From Heracleum sosnowskyi (Eukaryota; Streptophyta; Magnoliopsida; Apiales; Apiaceae), in the NCBI GenBank assembly GCA_030848705.1, contig CM061237.1, positions 86,299,910 through 86,363,909 of the forward strand: a DNA stretch of 64,000 bases. Reading direction: 5' to 3'. Positions 1 through 11,288 of this stretch are shown piece by piece; positions within the stretch are counted from its first letter, which is position 1, and each line of letters begins with the position of its first letter. The notes beneath the pieces are model-generated. The model was given only the letters and a program-made list of their open reading frames with translations, had not been told where the DNA came from and did no database searches. Made by a program: the position numbers and the translations under genes.

Positions 1-52
1 AGCCAAGGCTGTTTAATATATACAGTTTTACGATTCAAACACAGTAATAATC

Positions 53-2376
53 ATGTCTGAAGAAAATCAAACTGCTCCCAAGGCTGAACAGGTTAAGCCT
101 AATTCTGTGAGTCGATATGAAACAATCAGGGTTCCAATTCTCAGGCCTGTAGAGTATCCAATTTGGAAGGTAAAGATGACCATGTTTCTGGAGGCAACAG
201 ATCCAGAATATCTTGACAGAATTTATGATGGTCCTCACAATCCAACCAAACTAGCCCCTGTTGTTGATGGTCAAGAACAAAAGACTGTTCCAAAGGAAAA
301 GAAAGATATGACTCCTGAGGACATCTCATCAATTGCAAAGGATGCAAAGGTTAGACATCTTCTCCACAGTGCTTTAGATAATGTTATGTCTAACAGAGTA
401 ATTGGCTGCAAGACTGCCAAAGAGATTTGGGATGCTTTAGAAGTCAGATGCCAGGGAATAGGTGCTATTAAGAAAAACAGAAAGACAATACTCACACAGG
501 AGTATGAGCACTTTGATTCAAGACCTAATGAAACCTTGACTGAGACTTATGACAGATTTTGCAAACTATTGAATGATTTGTCTCTGGTTGATAAAGAATA
601 TGAGCTTGAAGAATCTAATCTCAAGTTTCTGTTATCTCTACCTGAAAAGTGGGATCTAAAGACAACAACAATAAGAGATAATTATGAACTTGCTGATACA
701 GAACTTGATGAAATCTATGGGTTGTTGAAAACTCATGAACTGGAGATAGAACAAAGGAATAGAAGATTGAGTAAAAAGACAAAATCTGTTGCTCTCAAAG
801 TTGAGGAGAAGCCCATTGAAAAGAAAATCTCAAGGAAGAAAGCCAAAGGAAAAGCATTGGTTGTAAACTCTGAAAGTGAGTCATCAAACTCTGATGATGA
901 CTTAAACTCTGATGAAGCTTCTGACTCTGAGGATGATGAAGAGGAGTTGATGCAAATGGCTGCCTTGATGGTTAAGACATTTAAAAACATGGGATTCAAG
1001 AACTTCAAGAAGGGTAAAAGATTCTCAAGGAGAGATTCAAATTCTGAGAAGAAGAATTTCAGAAAGTCTGATGGAAGGGATACCAAGTCTGGAAAGAAGG
1101 ACAAATCTGAGATCCAGTGCTACAAGTGCAAAGAGATGAGTCACTATGCTCCAGAGTGTAAGAAAGGAAGAACTGAGAAAGCACTCATCTCTAAAGGCAA
1201 AGACTGGGCAGATACTTCAGATTCTGATGATGGAGTAAATTATGCTCTTATGGCAACTGTCAAAGATGAGACTGAATCATCAGAAAATAAGGTACCCCTA
1301 ACTACTTATGCTTATGATACTGATAATATATCTGAGTTAAGGGTATATCTGAAAAGTGTTCATGTTAGCTATAGGGATCAGACTTTAGAAAATGAGAGAA
1401 TTAAATATGAGAATCTTAGTCTTAAAGATAGAAACAAGTTTCTTGAAGGAGAACTTGAAAGTATGAAGCAGATTCAAAAAGAAAGAGATGATGCTGTTTA
1501 TGTTGAACAGGAGTTGCTTAAAAGGTATAGGCAACTAGAATCTGATTTAGAGAAGGAAAGAAAAATAATCAAGACTTGGACAGATTCTGGAAGAGACACT
1601 CATCAAGTGTTTCAGACTGATTCTGTAGGTTTAGGTTATTGTGAAAATGATGAACTTAGGTTTAAAGACAAGGTTAAGGTAAAACCACAACTTAAACCTG
1701 TGAAATTTGTTCCAGAAGCCAATAAGTTAAAATCTGTTGTAATAAGGGAAGCTGATATGAAATCAGATGAAGCCTGTGAAAAACAGGAAAATATTATAAC
1801 AGAAAACCTTATGGAAATAGAAGCTATTAGAAAACCAGTAAAAACTTGTGAAAAAAGGTTAATGTTGGTTTGATGACAGGGAAACAGTTCAATCATAAGC
1901 TGAAAGAAGTAAAATCTGCCATGAAACCAAAAGGGTCCAAGAAGAATAGGAATGGAAAGATAGGCATAAATAATAGAAATAATCATTTGCCTACTGGTGC
2001 TGCTCCAAGGAAAACATGTTATAATTGTGGTAGTTCTAATCATCTTGCTAATTACTGCACAAAGAATAGAAATATCAATTCTTTAACTTCTACATCAGGA
2101 GTAAAGAATGATTATGTTAGGGTTAGACCACAGACTTTATGCACACACTGTGGTTGCACTTGGCATTCCATTTATACTTGCAAGAGTTATCATGCTATTT
2201 ATCATAACTATTATGAGCTAAAACCCAATCTGAAGTGGGTTAAAGCAAACTCTGCAAGTGTAAAGTCTGACAATGTTAGCTTAAACTCTGTTGATAGTAA
2301 TTCCGCTGCAAAAGCTAACACTGTTAAGAAAGACAAAGGATCCAAGCAAGTCTGGGTCCTTAAAACTAACACTTAG
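53..2376 (+). pseudogene. gag: gag of copia element A, frameshifted
   Basis: This is the capsid/nucleocapsid polyprotein that packages element RNA. The ATG at 53 gives a 606-codon frame, and a second frame from 1870 carries the rest. Comparison with element Z (TGTGACAAACAGG there, TGTGAAAAAAGG here) shows a one-base loss near 1851-1857 that causes the break. The N-terminal half is the usual plant copia gag domain. A CX2CX4HX4C knuckle (CYKCKEMSHYAPEC) lies near residue 355. A long charged, probably coiled-coil stretch follows, then two more knuckles (CYNCGSSNHLANYC and CTHCGCTWHSIYTC) in the second frame. The protein ends at the TAG before the acceptor-like CAG. Acidic Ser-rich segments contain repeated NSD peptides encoded by the family motif. 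Confidence 0.88.
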
Positions 2377-2395
2377 TATTTGTTTGTGATTGCAG
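2375..2395 (+). promoter_or_regulatory. Splice-acceptor-like site between gag and pol (element A)
   Basis: A T-rich stretch ends in GATTGCAG at 2395, and pol reads in phase 0 from the next base (GGT). The same arrangement occurs in elements B, C, E and Z. Seen directly: the sequence and the phase. Inferred: use as a 3' splice site. No convincing conserved donor was found in this copy. Confidence 0.45.
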
Positions 2396-5300
2396 GGTAT
2401 AATAGAGAGCACACTTATCTTGGACAGTGGATGCTCAGGACATATGACTGGAAATAAAGCCCTGCTATCAGACTTTGAGGAGAAGGCTGGCCCAAAAGTT
2501 TCCTATGGAGATGGCAACATAGGACAGACTCTGGGATATGGCAATATTAATCTTGGAAGTGTCATCATTACAAATGTAGCTCTAGTCTCAGGACTCAAGC
2601 ATAATCTGTTATCTGTGAGTCAAATCTGTGACAGAGGAAACCATGTAGATTTCCATAGTGAATACTGTGAAGTCATCAGTAAATCTACTGGAAAAGTTGT
2701 TCTAGTTGGACATAGGCGCAACAACATTTATGAAGCAAGTTTGGTAACAAACTCTGATGGAAAAACAGTGTGTCTGACTGCAAGAATGTCAAATGAAGAG
2801 AGTTGGAATTGGCACAAGAAGCTCTCTCATCTCAATTTGAACAACATAAATGAGCTAATAAGAAAGGATCTTGTAAGGGGACTTCCAAAATCTATACTCA
2901 GTCTAGATGGCTTATGTGATTCTTGTCAAAAAGTCAAGCAAAGGAAGTCATCTTTCAAGAGCAAATCTGAATCTTCAGTAGTGGAACCTTATCATCTTCT
3001 ACATGTTGATCTCTTTGGACCAGTGAATGTGATGTCCATGGGCAGAAAGAAATATGCTCTAGTAATTGTTGATGAATATACTAGATATACATGGGTGTAT
3101 TTCTTGTCAAAGAAGGATGAAACTGCTCAAACTCTGATGGATCATGTAAATCTACTAGACAAAGGATCACAGCACAAAGTCAAAATTATAAGGAGTGATA
3201 ATGGAACTGAATTCAGAAACTCAATCATGGAAGCTTTCTGCAAGGAAAGAGGAGTGAAACAAGAGTTTTCTGCACCTGGAACTCCACAGCAAAATGGTGT
3301 AGTTGAAAGAAAGAACAGAACCTTAATTGAAGCAGCCAGAACTATGCTTGAAGAAGCAAAATTACCAACTTATTTCTGGGCAGAAGCTGTTCAAACTGCT
3401 TGTTTTACTCAAAATGCTACACTGATCAACAAGCATGGGAGAACACCATATGAGATGGTGAAAAATAAGAAGCCAAATTTGAAATATTTTCACATATTTG
3501 GATGCAAATGCTTTGTGTTGAAGACTCATCCTGAACAGTTGACAAAGTTCGAGTTAAAAGCTGATGAAGGAATCTTTGTTGGCTATCCATTGTCAACAAA
3601 AGCATTCAGAGTTTATAATCTAAGAACTAAGGTGATCATGGAATCCATACATGTGTCATTTGATGACAAGAAAATAATTGGACTTGAAGACAAGGATGGA
3701 TATGATCAACTACGTTTTGAAAATGAAGATCTATTCTCTGATGATATAAACTCTGATGAAGCAGTTTTGACAAACTGTGACGAAGCATACTCTGAACCTC
3801 TACTGGTAAATACTGGAGAAACTGGAAATTCTCAAATTGAACAAAATAGAGAACCAGTTGAGGGGGAGCGTGAAGAAGCTCAACAAGACACAGCAAATGA
3901 GTCAGTTGAGGAAACTGATTTAAACTCTGACAGTTCAAACTCTGAGCCATCCAATTCAGGGGGAGCCTCAGATGCTGCAGAAAGTCAACATATGAATCAG
4001 GAGAGCATGGATCAAGGGGGAGGATTCAATAATGATGCAAGAAACCACTTACCAACAGCAAGAAAGTGGACACAGGCACACACACCTGATCTCATAATTG
4101 GAGATCCTGATGCTAGTGTGAGAACTAGAAGTGCAACAAATAATGAGTGTCTGTATCATGCTTTCTTGTCTCAAACAGAACCAAAGAAAGTGGAAGAAGC
4201 TCTTCAAGATGCTAATTGGATTACAGCAATGCAAGAAGAGTTAAATGAATTTGAAAGAAATGAAGTCTGGACACTTGTACCTAGACCAAAGAATAGATCA
4301 ATAGTAGGTACAAAGTGGGTTTTCAGAAACAAGACTGACAGTGAAGGTGTGATTACAAGAAATAAAGCTAGACTTGTGGCTAAAGGTTATTCACAACAGG
4401 AAGGAATTGACTATGATGAAACCTTTGCTCCAGTTGCAAGATTGGAGGCCATAAGGATTTTTCTGGCCTATGCTGCACACAAGAAGTTTAAAGTCTTTCA
4501 GATGGATGTAAAAAGTGCTTTTCTCAATGGGAAGCTTGAAGAAGAAGTGTTTGTTGAACAACCACCAGGATTTGTAGATCCCAAGCATCCAGATTATGTC
4601 TACAGGCTTGACAAGGCATTATATGGACTAAAGCAAGCACCAAGAGCATGGTATGAAACTCTTGCTCAATTTCTTTTAGAAAGTGGGTTCACAAGAGGTA
4701 CAATTGATAAAACCTTGTTTTATTTCAATTCTGGTGATGATTTGCTTTTAGTTCAAATTTATGTAGATGATATTATTTTTGGATCTACTAATGACAAACT
4801 TTGTATGAAGTTTGCAAAGCTTATGCAATCCAGGTACCAAATGAGCATGATGGGAGAGCTTAGTTATTTTCTAGGCTTACAGGTCAAGCAAACAGATGAT
4901 GGTATTTTTATCAATCAAGCAAAATATACCAGAAATCTTCTCAAGAAATTTGGTATGCTTGATAGTTCATCTGCTACAACTCCCATGGCTACAGCAACAA
5001 AGCTAGACAAAGACACAGGAGCCTCAGTAGATATGACAAACTACAGAGGAATGATAGGGTCTTTACTGTATCTTATTGCAAGTAGACCTGATATCATGTA
5101 TGCAACATGTCTTTGCGCAAGATTTCAAGCAGATCCCAGAGAGCCTCATCTAACAGCTGTAAAAAGGATTTTCAAATATCTCAAAGGAACCATAACCTTG
5201 GGTTTGTGGTATCCTAGAGAATCAGAGTTTAAGCTAATTGGTTACTCTGATGCAGATTTTGCAGGCTGTAAGATAGACAGAAAAAGTACAAGTGGAAGCT

Positions 5301-5704
5301 GTCAATTCTTAGGTGACAGATTGGTTTCTTGGTATAGCAAGAAACAGAAGTCAATTTCTACATCCACAGCAGAAGCAGAGTATATAGCAGCTGGTAGCTG
5401 TTGTGCACAGATTTTATGGATGAAGAATCAATTGCTGGATTATGGGTTAAGGTACTCTAAAATACCTATTTTCTGTGATAACCAAAGTGCTATTGCTATG
5501 ACAGGAAATCCAGTACAGCACTCCATGACCAAGCACATCAGCATAAGGTATCATTTTATCAGAGAACATGTGGAAGAAGGGAACATTGAGCTTCATTTTG
5601 TGTCTACAGACCAACAACTTGCAGATATCTTCACCAAACCCTTGAGTGAAGCTACTTTTACAAGATTGGTAAATGAACTTGGGATGATCTCTGGTTCTGA
5701 CTAG
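2390..5704 (+). CDS. pol: Copia pol polyprotein: protease, integrase, reverse transcriptase, RNase H
   Basis: One open frame of 1104 codons with all expected parts. Protease LDSGCSGHMTG at residues 11-21. GAG-pre-integrase HHCC zinc region around residues 137-182. Integrase core with Asp206 (LHVDLFGPV), Asp270 (RSDNGTEF) and Glu306 (NGVVERKNR). Reverse transcriptase about 620-860 with YVDD at 791-794. RNase H with GYSDADFAG near 951, AEAEY near 994 and CDNQSA near 1029. It ends ADIFTKPL...GMISGSD, typical of the family. The annotated start codon is TTG, and translation probably begins by splicing or frameshift from gag because no ATG precedes the protease. It is the only pol in the window without a stop or frameshift. 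Two local oddities (NHVDF, SMTKH) are simple substitutions. Confidence 0.93.
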   Translation: MQGIIESTLILDSGCSGHMTGNKALLSDFEEKAGPKVSYGDGNIGQTLGYGNINLGSVIITNVALVSGLKHNLLSVSQICDRGNHVDFHSEYCEVISKSTGKVVLVGHRRNNIYEASLVTNSDGKTVCLTARMSNEESWNWHKKLSHLNLNNINELIRKDLVRGLPKSILSLDGLCDSCQKVKQRKSSFKSKSESSVVEPYHLLHVDLFGPVNVMSMGRKKYALVIVDEYTRYTWVYFLSKKDETAQTLMDHVNLLDKGSQHKVKIIRSDNGTEFRNSIMEAFCKERGVKQEFSAPGTPQQNGVVERKNRTLIEAARTMLEEAKLPTYFWAEAVQTACFTQNATLINKHGRTPYEMVKNKKPNLKYFHIFGCKCFVLKTHPEQLTKFELKADEGIFVGYPLSTKAFRVYNLRTKVIMESIHVSFDDKKIIGLEDKDGYDQLRFENEDLFSDDINSDEAVLTNCDEAYSEPLLVNTGETGNSQIEQNREPVEGEREEAQQDTANESVEETDLNSDSSNSEPSNSGGASDAAESQHMNQESMDQGGGFNNDARNHLPTARKWTQAHTPDLIIGDPDASVRTRSATNNECLYHAFLSQTEPKKVEEALQDANWITAMQEELNEFERNEVWTLVPRPKNRSIVGTKWVFRNKTDSEGVITRNKARLVAKGYSQQEGIDYDETFAPVARLEAIRIFLAYAAHKKFKVFQMDVKSAFLNGKLEEEVFVEQPPGFVDPKHPDYVYRLDKALYGLKQAPRAWYETLAQFLLESGFTRGTIDKTLFYFNSGDDLLLVQIYVDDIIFGSTNDKLCMKFAKLMQSRYQMSMMGELSYFLGLQVKQTDDGIFINQAKYTRNLLKKFGMLDSSSATTPMATATKLDKDTGASVDMTNYRGMIGSLLYLIASRPDIMYATCLCARFQADPREPHLTAVKRIFKYLKGTITLGLWYPRESEFKLIGYSDADFAGCKIDRKSTSGSCQFLGDRLVSWYSKKQKSISTSTAEAEYIAAGSCCAQILWMKNQLLDYGLRYSKIPIFCDNQSAIAMTGNPVQHSMTKHISIRYHFIREHVEEGNIELHFVSTDQQLADIFTKPLSEATFTRLVNELGMISGSD

Positions 5705-7158
5705 AGATACGGGTTAGACTCAAAATCTATACATGTTTGATTTTTAATGCTCATGATTCCTTGCATGTATTAACTGTTATGAGTACCAGTGTCATAAACT
5801 CTGTCGGTTAAACTCTGATGCTAAACTCTGTTAGTCATAAAAATGTTGGTCATACTCTGATTGTTACAGTTTAATGCTATACTCTGATTGTAATTTTGTC
5901 TGAAACATATGGACCAATGAAGAAATTTGTATGAAGCATAATTCTCAGTAAGTAATTGTGAATCCTTAAGAGTTGTATAAATTCTGATCTCAAATATGTG
6001 CAGTAAGTTAACACAGCATGATACTGTCTCTATATTTATAGCATCTCTTAGTTTATTGATCCTATACACTGAGTCTGTATTAGCTGTTTGCGTTTTCTCT
6101 CATAAATTAATTGTATTAACTGATAAAAAGTCTAAACTCTGATTCTTAATTGAAAATAATTCACCCTCAAATCAAAAGATGCCAAACAGAGCTCAAATTC
6201 CTTTGAGATCATGTTGTGCCTAGGAAGATCCAGGAACTTATTGTATGAAATAAGGGCTAAAATCTTTGATTTTTGGTGACTAGTGCCAACCACTGATTAC
6301 TGGAAAAAAAAAAATATATATATATAAAAAAAAAAATATATATATATATATAAAGGGGGTGAAAAATAAAAGACATATCCAAATGAAAGGATATCAGTAC
6401 TACAGAGTTTAGATATAAAAATCAGATTCTATGTTATACATGAGAGTTTAGGCAACCAGTTTTTACTAATTTAGTTTGTGGATTTTATGCACTTTGAGAT
6501 GATCTAAATATTGATTTCGGTAAACTCTGCTATTGCACGCACATATTTTCACACCTGTACAGTTTGAGAAAAGAGTTTATTGACAAAGAAGGACAAATGG
6601 TAAACACTGATGTATTGTGTGACATATGCCGAGGTAACTTTGTTTTAATCTCTGATGGTTAAAATAATTTCTTTGTTTCAGACATTTTATAATTTTGAGA
6701 TTAGACATTTGTTTTTCGAAAAAGTATGATTGGTAACGGATCTATTTTGCATTAAACAGAGAAAAGAAAGAGTGTGTTTGATAAGTCCTGATGGTGATTA
6801 GTAGCGCTGATGAGTATGTTAGTTTACTGTTTAAAGTGATATCATTTCTTTCACTTTACAATTACTATGAGATACTGATGACTGTAGTTCTGATAATTCA
6901 TTTATGTTTATACATTCATCATAACATTAATACTGATATGTAAAGAAAAACAATGGATCTTTTTCATTAATTGATTCAAACTTTATTTACATTCAGACAA
7001 TTTCATACTCATGTCTAGCTAATCTTTCTGGTTTACAAATAAAGGCGCTCTGGGAGTCAGGAGTTTATGATGATGGTAGTGAAACTGGGAACTCATCCAT
7101 AATCTTTGAGTTTGAAGAAACAGAGTATGTTATTACTGCTGGTACTGTTCGAGCTGCA
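5705..7158 (+). other. Non-coding spacer between pol and ORF3 of element A, rich in TAAACTCTG motifs
   Basis: No convincing ORF. The stretch holds many copies and near-copies of TAAACTCTG or its complement: a cluster at about 5795-5890, then near 6130, 6400, 6520 and 6570. A frame open from a TGA near 6980 leads into ORF3 at 7159 without an ATG, so the true start of ORF3 is unresolved. ATTTACATTCAG near 7000 resembles a splice acceptor. Confidence 0.6.
6304..6352. repeat. A-tract and (AT)n microsatellite
   Basis: Two A runs alternate with two (AT)n runs and are followed by TAAAGGGGGTG. The tract lies in the pol-ORF3 spacer of element A. Length may vary between copies and may be affected by sequencing error. 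Confidence 0.9.
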
Positions 7159-10100
7159 ATGGGGTTTCCTGAGTATCCTTCTTATACCATTGGAATGGGT
7201 GACTCTGATTTGCTAAGGATGATGAGAGAGATTGGGTATTCTGGTCCCTTGAATAAAATTGGACAACTGAAGCGACCGTTCTTAAGGAAGGAGTGGAGCT
7301 TCTTCTTTGATTGCATCACGAGAACGTTCGGAAAGAAATGCACAAACTGGGATGCTATTCCCACGGACAGTCTGCAAATCGGGTATTCTCTTTTATTCGA
7401 TAATCATTTTGATTTTGCACGACTTGTCTTGAATAATTTAGGAGAGAAAATGACAGAGAATAGAGGAGTAGTATACTTTTCTAGATTTTGTCAGACTTTA
7501 TTCTCTTACTGTGTTGAAGGGGTAGATGTTGTTAATGAAGATGTTTCTTGTTTTAAATTACACAAGAGAGTATTTTCTGATCTCATTAACAAAGATGTTA
7601 AGAAAGGAATTGTTGGAGACCTTTTGTTACCTGCTTCTGTGCAACAGTTTGTGGATGCTCAAGTACATCCACAAACACAAGCTGAATCTCAACCAGAACC
7701 TTTAAACACAGAGTTACCTCCATCAACTTCTGTTAAACCTGCAAGGAGATCATCCACTGAAGCTGGGGTATCAAGACCTGAAGCGATGCCTCAGAAGACA
7801 AGGCTAAAGAAAAGAAGAGCCAATAGGGCAAAGTCTGTTGTTGAAGCCTCAGAGACTGAAACTGATGAAGAAACTCTTCATCAGAGAAAAAGAAGACTAG
7901 TAGCTGCACATCTTTTTGGTGCTATCAATGTCAATATGGACAGAGTTTCTGAGGAAACTGAAGCTCCTGCATCAGAGAATGAGGAGATTGTGACTGAAAC
8001 TGTTTCTCAAGATACTCCTGCAATTGTTGTTGAGGAGGATATTCTAAATACTAATGAGGACAGAGTGTTTGTAAACACTGAAGCTCCTGAAGTGTTTGTT
8101 CAGAAGGATGCTGCAAATACTGAAGCTGTCAATCTAGACAGGATAAATACTGATGCTAATCTGATGGATTTGGATTTAGAAGCTCCTACATCAATGACTA
8201 ATGCTGTAGTTGAGGCAGCTGCTACTCATTCTGATAGCAGAGTTTTTGATATTGAAGCACACACCTCTATACATTCTGATCATTATACAGAGGGTGTGGA
8301 AGCTGATCAAGTAACTGATCAGATAGAAGATTCTCTGGCCACTCACACTGAAATTATTTCATGTGATCTTGACAAAGGTGAGGAGGTTAATCAGATGATA
8401 AAAGTCACAGAGAAAATTCTTGATGAAGCTGTGATAGAAAAGGAACAAGAGGCTGCTAATGAGCTAAACTCTGAGAATATGATTCTTGAAGCTTTGCAAC
8501 AATCTGTTGTTGAGATTGTTCAACGAGAAGCAGAGGTTTTTGCTCAGGTTAACTCTGATATTCCTGAAGCTATAGAAGAAGAGAAAATTGATGAAGCTGC
8601 ACAGTTTACTGCTGAAAATATTCTTACTGAAAATGAAGCAGACAATAATGAAGAAGCTGGAAATGATGCTGAGGGTTCTCATTCACACCCTAGTATTCAA
8701 GTTTCATTGGCTGATGATGTCAATAGTGATGAAGCAAGGGAAGTCAATAGACAGACAAATGAGCATTTTCAGAATATGTACTACAACAAATGGGCTGATG
8801 CAGATTGTGTCTTCCCAGCATAAAGGGCTGCAGATTTTCTATCTGATTCTGTCAAGAAGATCTCAAATACTGATGTCCTTACAAGCTTACAGGCAACTGT
8901 TGTTCAAGTCAAATCTCTTAATAATAGATTTGACGAGAATCAACAAATGCTTACAAATCTAAGGAATGAAGCCAGTATGAAGGATCTTACTTTCAAGTCT
9001 GACAGAACTTTTTATTATGCTATGCTCAAGCAGCAAGCCAAGGATTCTGAGGATATCAAGAAGAGGCTTGGGAAGGTTGAGGAAAATCAGAATGTAATGT
9101 CTACTCAACTGAATTCCATTTCTACTGCCATTGAATTGCTGACATCAGTATTACTTTCTGATGATGTCAAAAAGGGGGAGATTGTATCTAAAGACAAATG
9201 CAAAGACACTCAAGCTCTGAGACGGAGGGATGATTCTACTGATGGGGGAAGCAAAGAAAATAAAAGAAAGATTTTTGCTCAAAGGCAAAGCAGGACAAGA
9301 GTAAACTCTGTTAGACAAACAAACTCTGACAAGATAAACTCTGGTGGTCAATCTACTTCAAAACTCAAGAGTTTAGTTGTTTCAACTAATCCATCTACTG
9401 ATGAAGAGATTGCTGCTAAAATATTCATAAAAGAGCATGGAAAGAATGTTACTATTGAAGATATCCAGGCTGAAGAGCAAATGCTTGCTGAGGAACACAA
9501 GAAAAATCTTGAAGCTGGAATCTACAAGAAAAAGGAAATCAAGGCTCCTAGAAAGAAAGAAGTTGGTATTTCTATCAAAGAGAATACACAACAGAGTATA
9601 CAATATACAAGGAGACCTGTGATTGGAAATTCTGATAAAGGTAAAGGCATAATGATTGAAGAGCCTAACCTGAAAAAGAAGATTTATTCAACCTCTGACA
9701 TTGCTCAAGTTGAAACAAGATTAGCAAAATCAACCTCTGACGCTGCTCAAGTTGATGATACTACTAAAGTTATGACAACCTCTGACGTTGCTCAAGTTGT
9801 ACAGAAATCTACACAACTTCCAGGATTCTGCAAACCAAAAATTCTTGAAGATTTAAAGCTTGAAGCTGTGAATTTCTCTGAAACCAGAACAGTATTGGGT
9901 AAGGAAGGAAAAGACAAATCTGGTCTAGGTTCACACAGAGAGAGAAGAACAAATAACAGATCTCAAGACAACATTTCACTGGCAGTATCTGGTATTATTA
10001 CTCAAGAAAATCTTGATATGCTAGACTCTGTTCAAATGATCTTTCATAAGGTGTTGAAGAAGGAGTTTTTGTTGTACTTTATGAATGATGGAAGAGTTTA

Positions 10101-10578
10101 TAAGGTTGCAGAGTCTGATATAAATCTCAAATCTTATCAAGAATTGGAGTATGTTCTGTACTTGTTAAAAGTCAAAAATAGAAATACTCACAATGCTGCT
10201 TCGGTTATCAGAGAAAAGATGCTAAGATCGAAGATGATGCTTGGAGGAGGAGTATCAAGTGCATATATTCCCAAATACAGAAATGCACATGGGAAGATTA
10301 TTGAGATGAAAAGAAACAGTGCTAAGTTCAGAACAACACTGGGTACAAAAGTTCTTGAATTCAATTTAGAATCTGATAAAGCTTATTATATTAAGCTAGG
10401 GAATGAGATGAGGAAGAATTCCATCTATTCTCTGAGAGCTGCAATTTATCAGACTGGAGAATTTGATCCAGAGTTGAAAGAAGTGAAGAAGATCATGGTG
10501 GAAGAGCTAGAAAGAGCTGAAAAGAAATTGCTATCAGACTATATCAGGACAGTGCCTGATATTCAAGAAATCAAGTAA
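7159..10578 (+). pseudogene. Third ORF (ORF3) of copia element A, one in-frame stop
   Basis: Function unknown. Two open segments (7159-8823 and 8947-10578) share one frame, broken by a TAA at 8821-8823; the frame reads on through the gap. The frame is also open upstream: EYVITAGTVRAAMGFP (about 7123-7170) and RPFLRKEWSFFFDCITRTFG (7273-7332) match blocks in ORF3 of elements C and E. Order: a globular N-terminal domain of about 150 residues, a long acidic Glu/Asp/Ser-rich linker, a predicted coiled coil near the join (LNNRFDENQQMLTNL), a Lys-rich stretch, and a C-terminal domain ending near DIQEIK. It sits where SIRE elements carry their env-like ORF, but I see no signal peptide or membrane segment. 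The N-terminal block recalls the putative plant transposon protein domain; that is memory-based. The 7159 start is only the first in-frame ATG. Confidence 0.7.
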
Positions 10579-10734
10579 AGTCTGATTGTAAGTTTTTAAT
10601 ATATTTTCTATTCTAAGTCAAATTTAAACTCTGTTTTAAATTAAACTCTGTTATATGTTAAACACTGCATTTGTTACATGTTTTTGACATCATCAATTAT
10701 ATGTTTAACTTGTACATTTTATTATGAACAAGTT

Positions 10735-10742
10735 AGGGGAGA
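10735..10742 (+). other. Polypurine tract of element A
   Basis: AGGGGAGA ends one base before the LTR (TGTTAGATATAATTGC) and is the expected primer for plus-strand DNA synthesis. The PPT of element C has the same form (GGGGGAGAT before TGTTAGG). Confidence 0.8.
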
Positions 10743-10811
10743 TTGTTAGATATAATTGCTGACGTTTGTTTATCAGTGTTTAAGCAACAGGTACTGACCA
10801 GAGTTTATCAG

Positions 10812-10896
10812 AAGCCGGTCAGAGTTTATTTAAAGTCTGACAAGGTGAAGAGTTTAAAGGAAGCCGGTCAGAGTTTATTTAAAGTCTGACAGGGTG
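10812..10896 (+). repeat. 49 bp tandem duplication in LTR A
   Basis: Unit 1 (10812-10860) begins AAGCCGGTCAGAGTTTA, and unit 2 starts at 10861 with the same sequence and runs to about 10896. Element Z has one unit. Each unit carries CAGAGTTTA followed by an inverted GTCTGAC. Confidence 0.85.
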
Positions 10897-11086
10897 TTAG
10901 TTGAATTAGCTGTCGGTGCTAAATTGAAGATTCTAGAAGCAATATATTCTGAAGATGGAAAGAAGCAGAATATATTGATACAGCTAAGGAAACAGAATAG
11001 AAGATAAGAAGCAATCCTTAATTGATATAACTTGTATAGCTAATTTGTAGGAATATCAATTAGATAAGGATTGTGTAACTGTGTAC

Positions 11087-11094
11087 TATATAAA
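11087..11094 (+). promoter_or_regulatory. TATA box candidate in LTR A
   Basis: TATATAAA sits in CTATATAAACACAGATAGG, about 200 bp before the LTR end. The same context is conserved at 60405-60412 in element Z. Position and conservation suggest the U3 promoter; the transcription start is not shown. Confidence 0.55.
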
Positions 11095-11288
11095 CACAGA
11101 TAGGTTATCCCTAGAAGGGACGCGATTATTGAATTATTATTCTTGTAACCTAGAAGCTCTTTGTGATTCATTAACATCATAAAGAGAGAAGTTGTTAATA
11201 CGATTACAGTTTTATTGATTCATAAACAGTGTTCTTGATTATTGTTATTCTCATATATACTTGATTATATTGTGTATTCGGCCTAACA

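Larger units (their letters stand above)
1..11288 (+). mobile_element. Ty1/copia LTR retrotransposon A (SIRE lineage), 5' LTR outside window
   Basis: The window opens inside the element, just past the primer binding site: base 1 aligns with base 60617 of element Z, which lies within the PBS AGAGCC. The order is gag (53-2376), pol (2390-5704), spacer, third ORF (7159-10578), polypurine tract and 3' LTR (10744-11288). Pol residues fit the SIRE/Maximus lineage from remembered family features. The 3' LTR ends in CA and runs directly into the plus-strand LTR of family B at 11289, so A inserted into a family B LTR. The target duplication cannot be checked because the left end is missing. Confidence 0.9.
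10744..11288 (+). repeat. 3' LTR of element A (545 bp)
   Basis: It starts TGTTAGATATAATTGC and ends GGCCTAACA, both matching the 492 bp LTR of element Z. The length difference is mostly a 49 bp tandem duplication at 10812. A TATA-like TATATAAA lies at 11087. CAGAGTTTA and GTCTGAC motif copies cluster at 10798-10890. Confidence 0.9.

Noticed and set aside
733..1104. Antisense ORFs within gag, pol and ORF3 of the copia elements
   Set aside because: They mirror acidic, Ser-rich coding strands (runs of Ser and Phe) and are shadows of the real frames.
7159..10578. ORF3 as a retroviral envelope
   Set aside because: Position is env-like, but no signal peptide, hydrophobic anchor or cleavage site is visible, and homologues in C and E also lack them.
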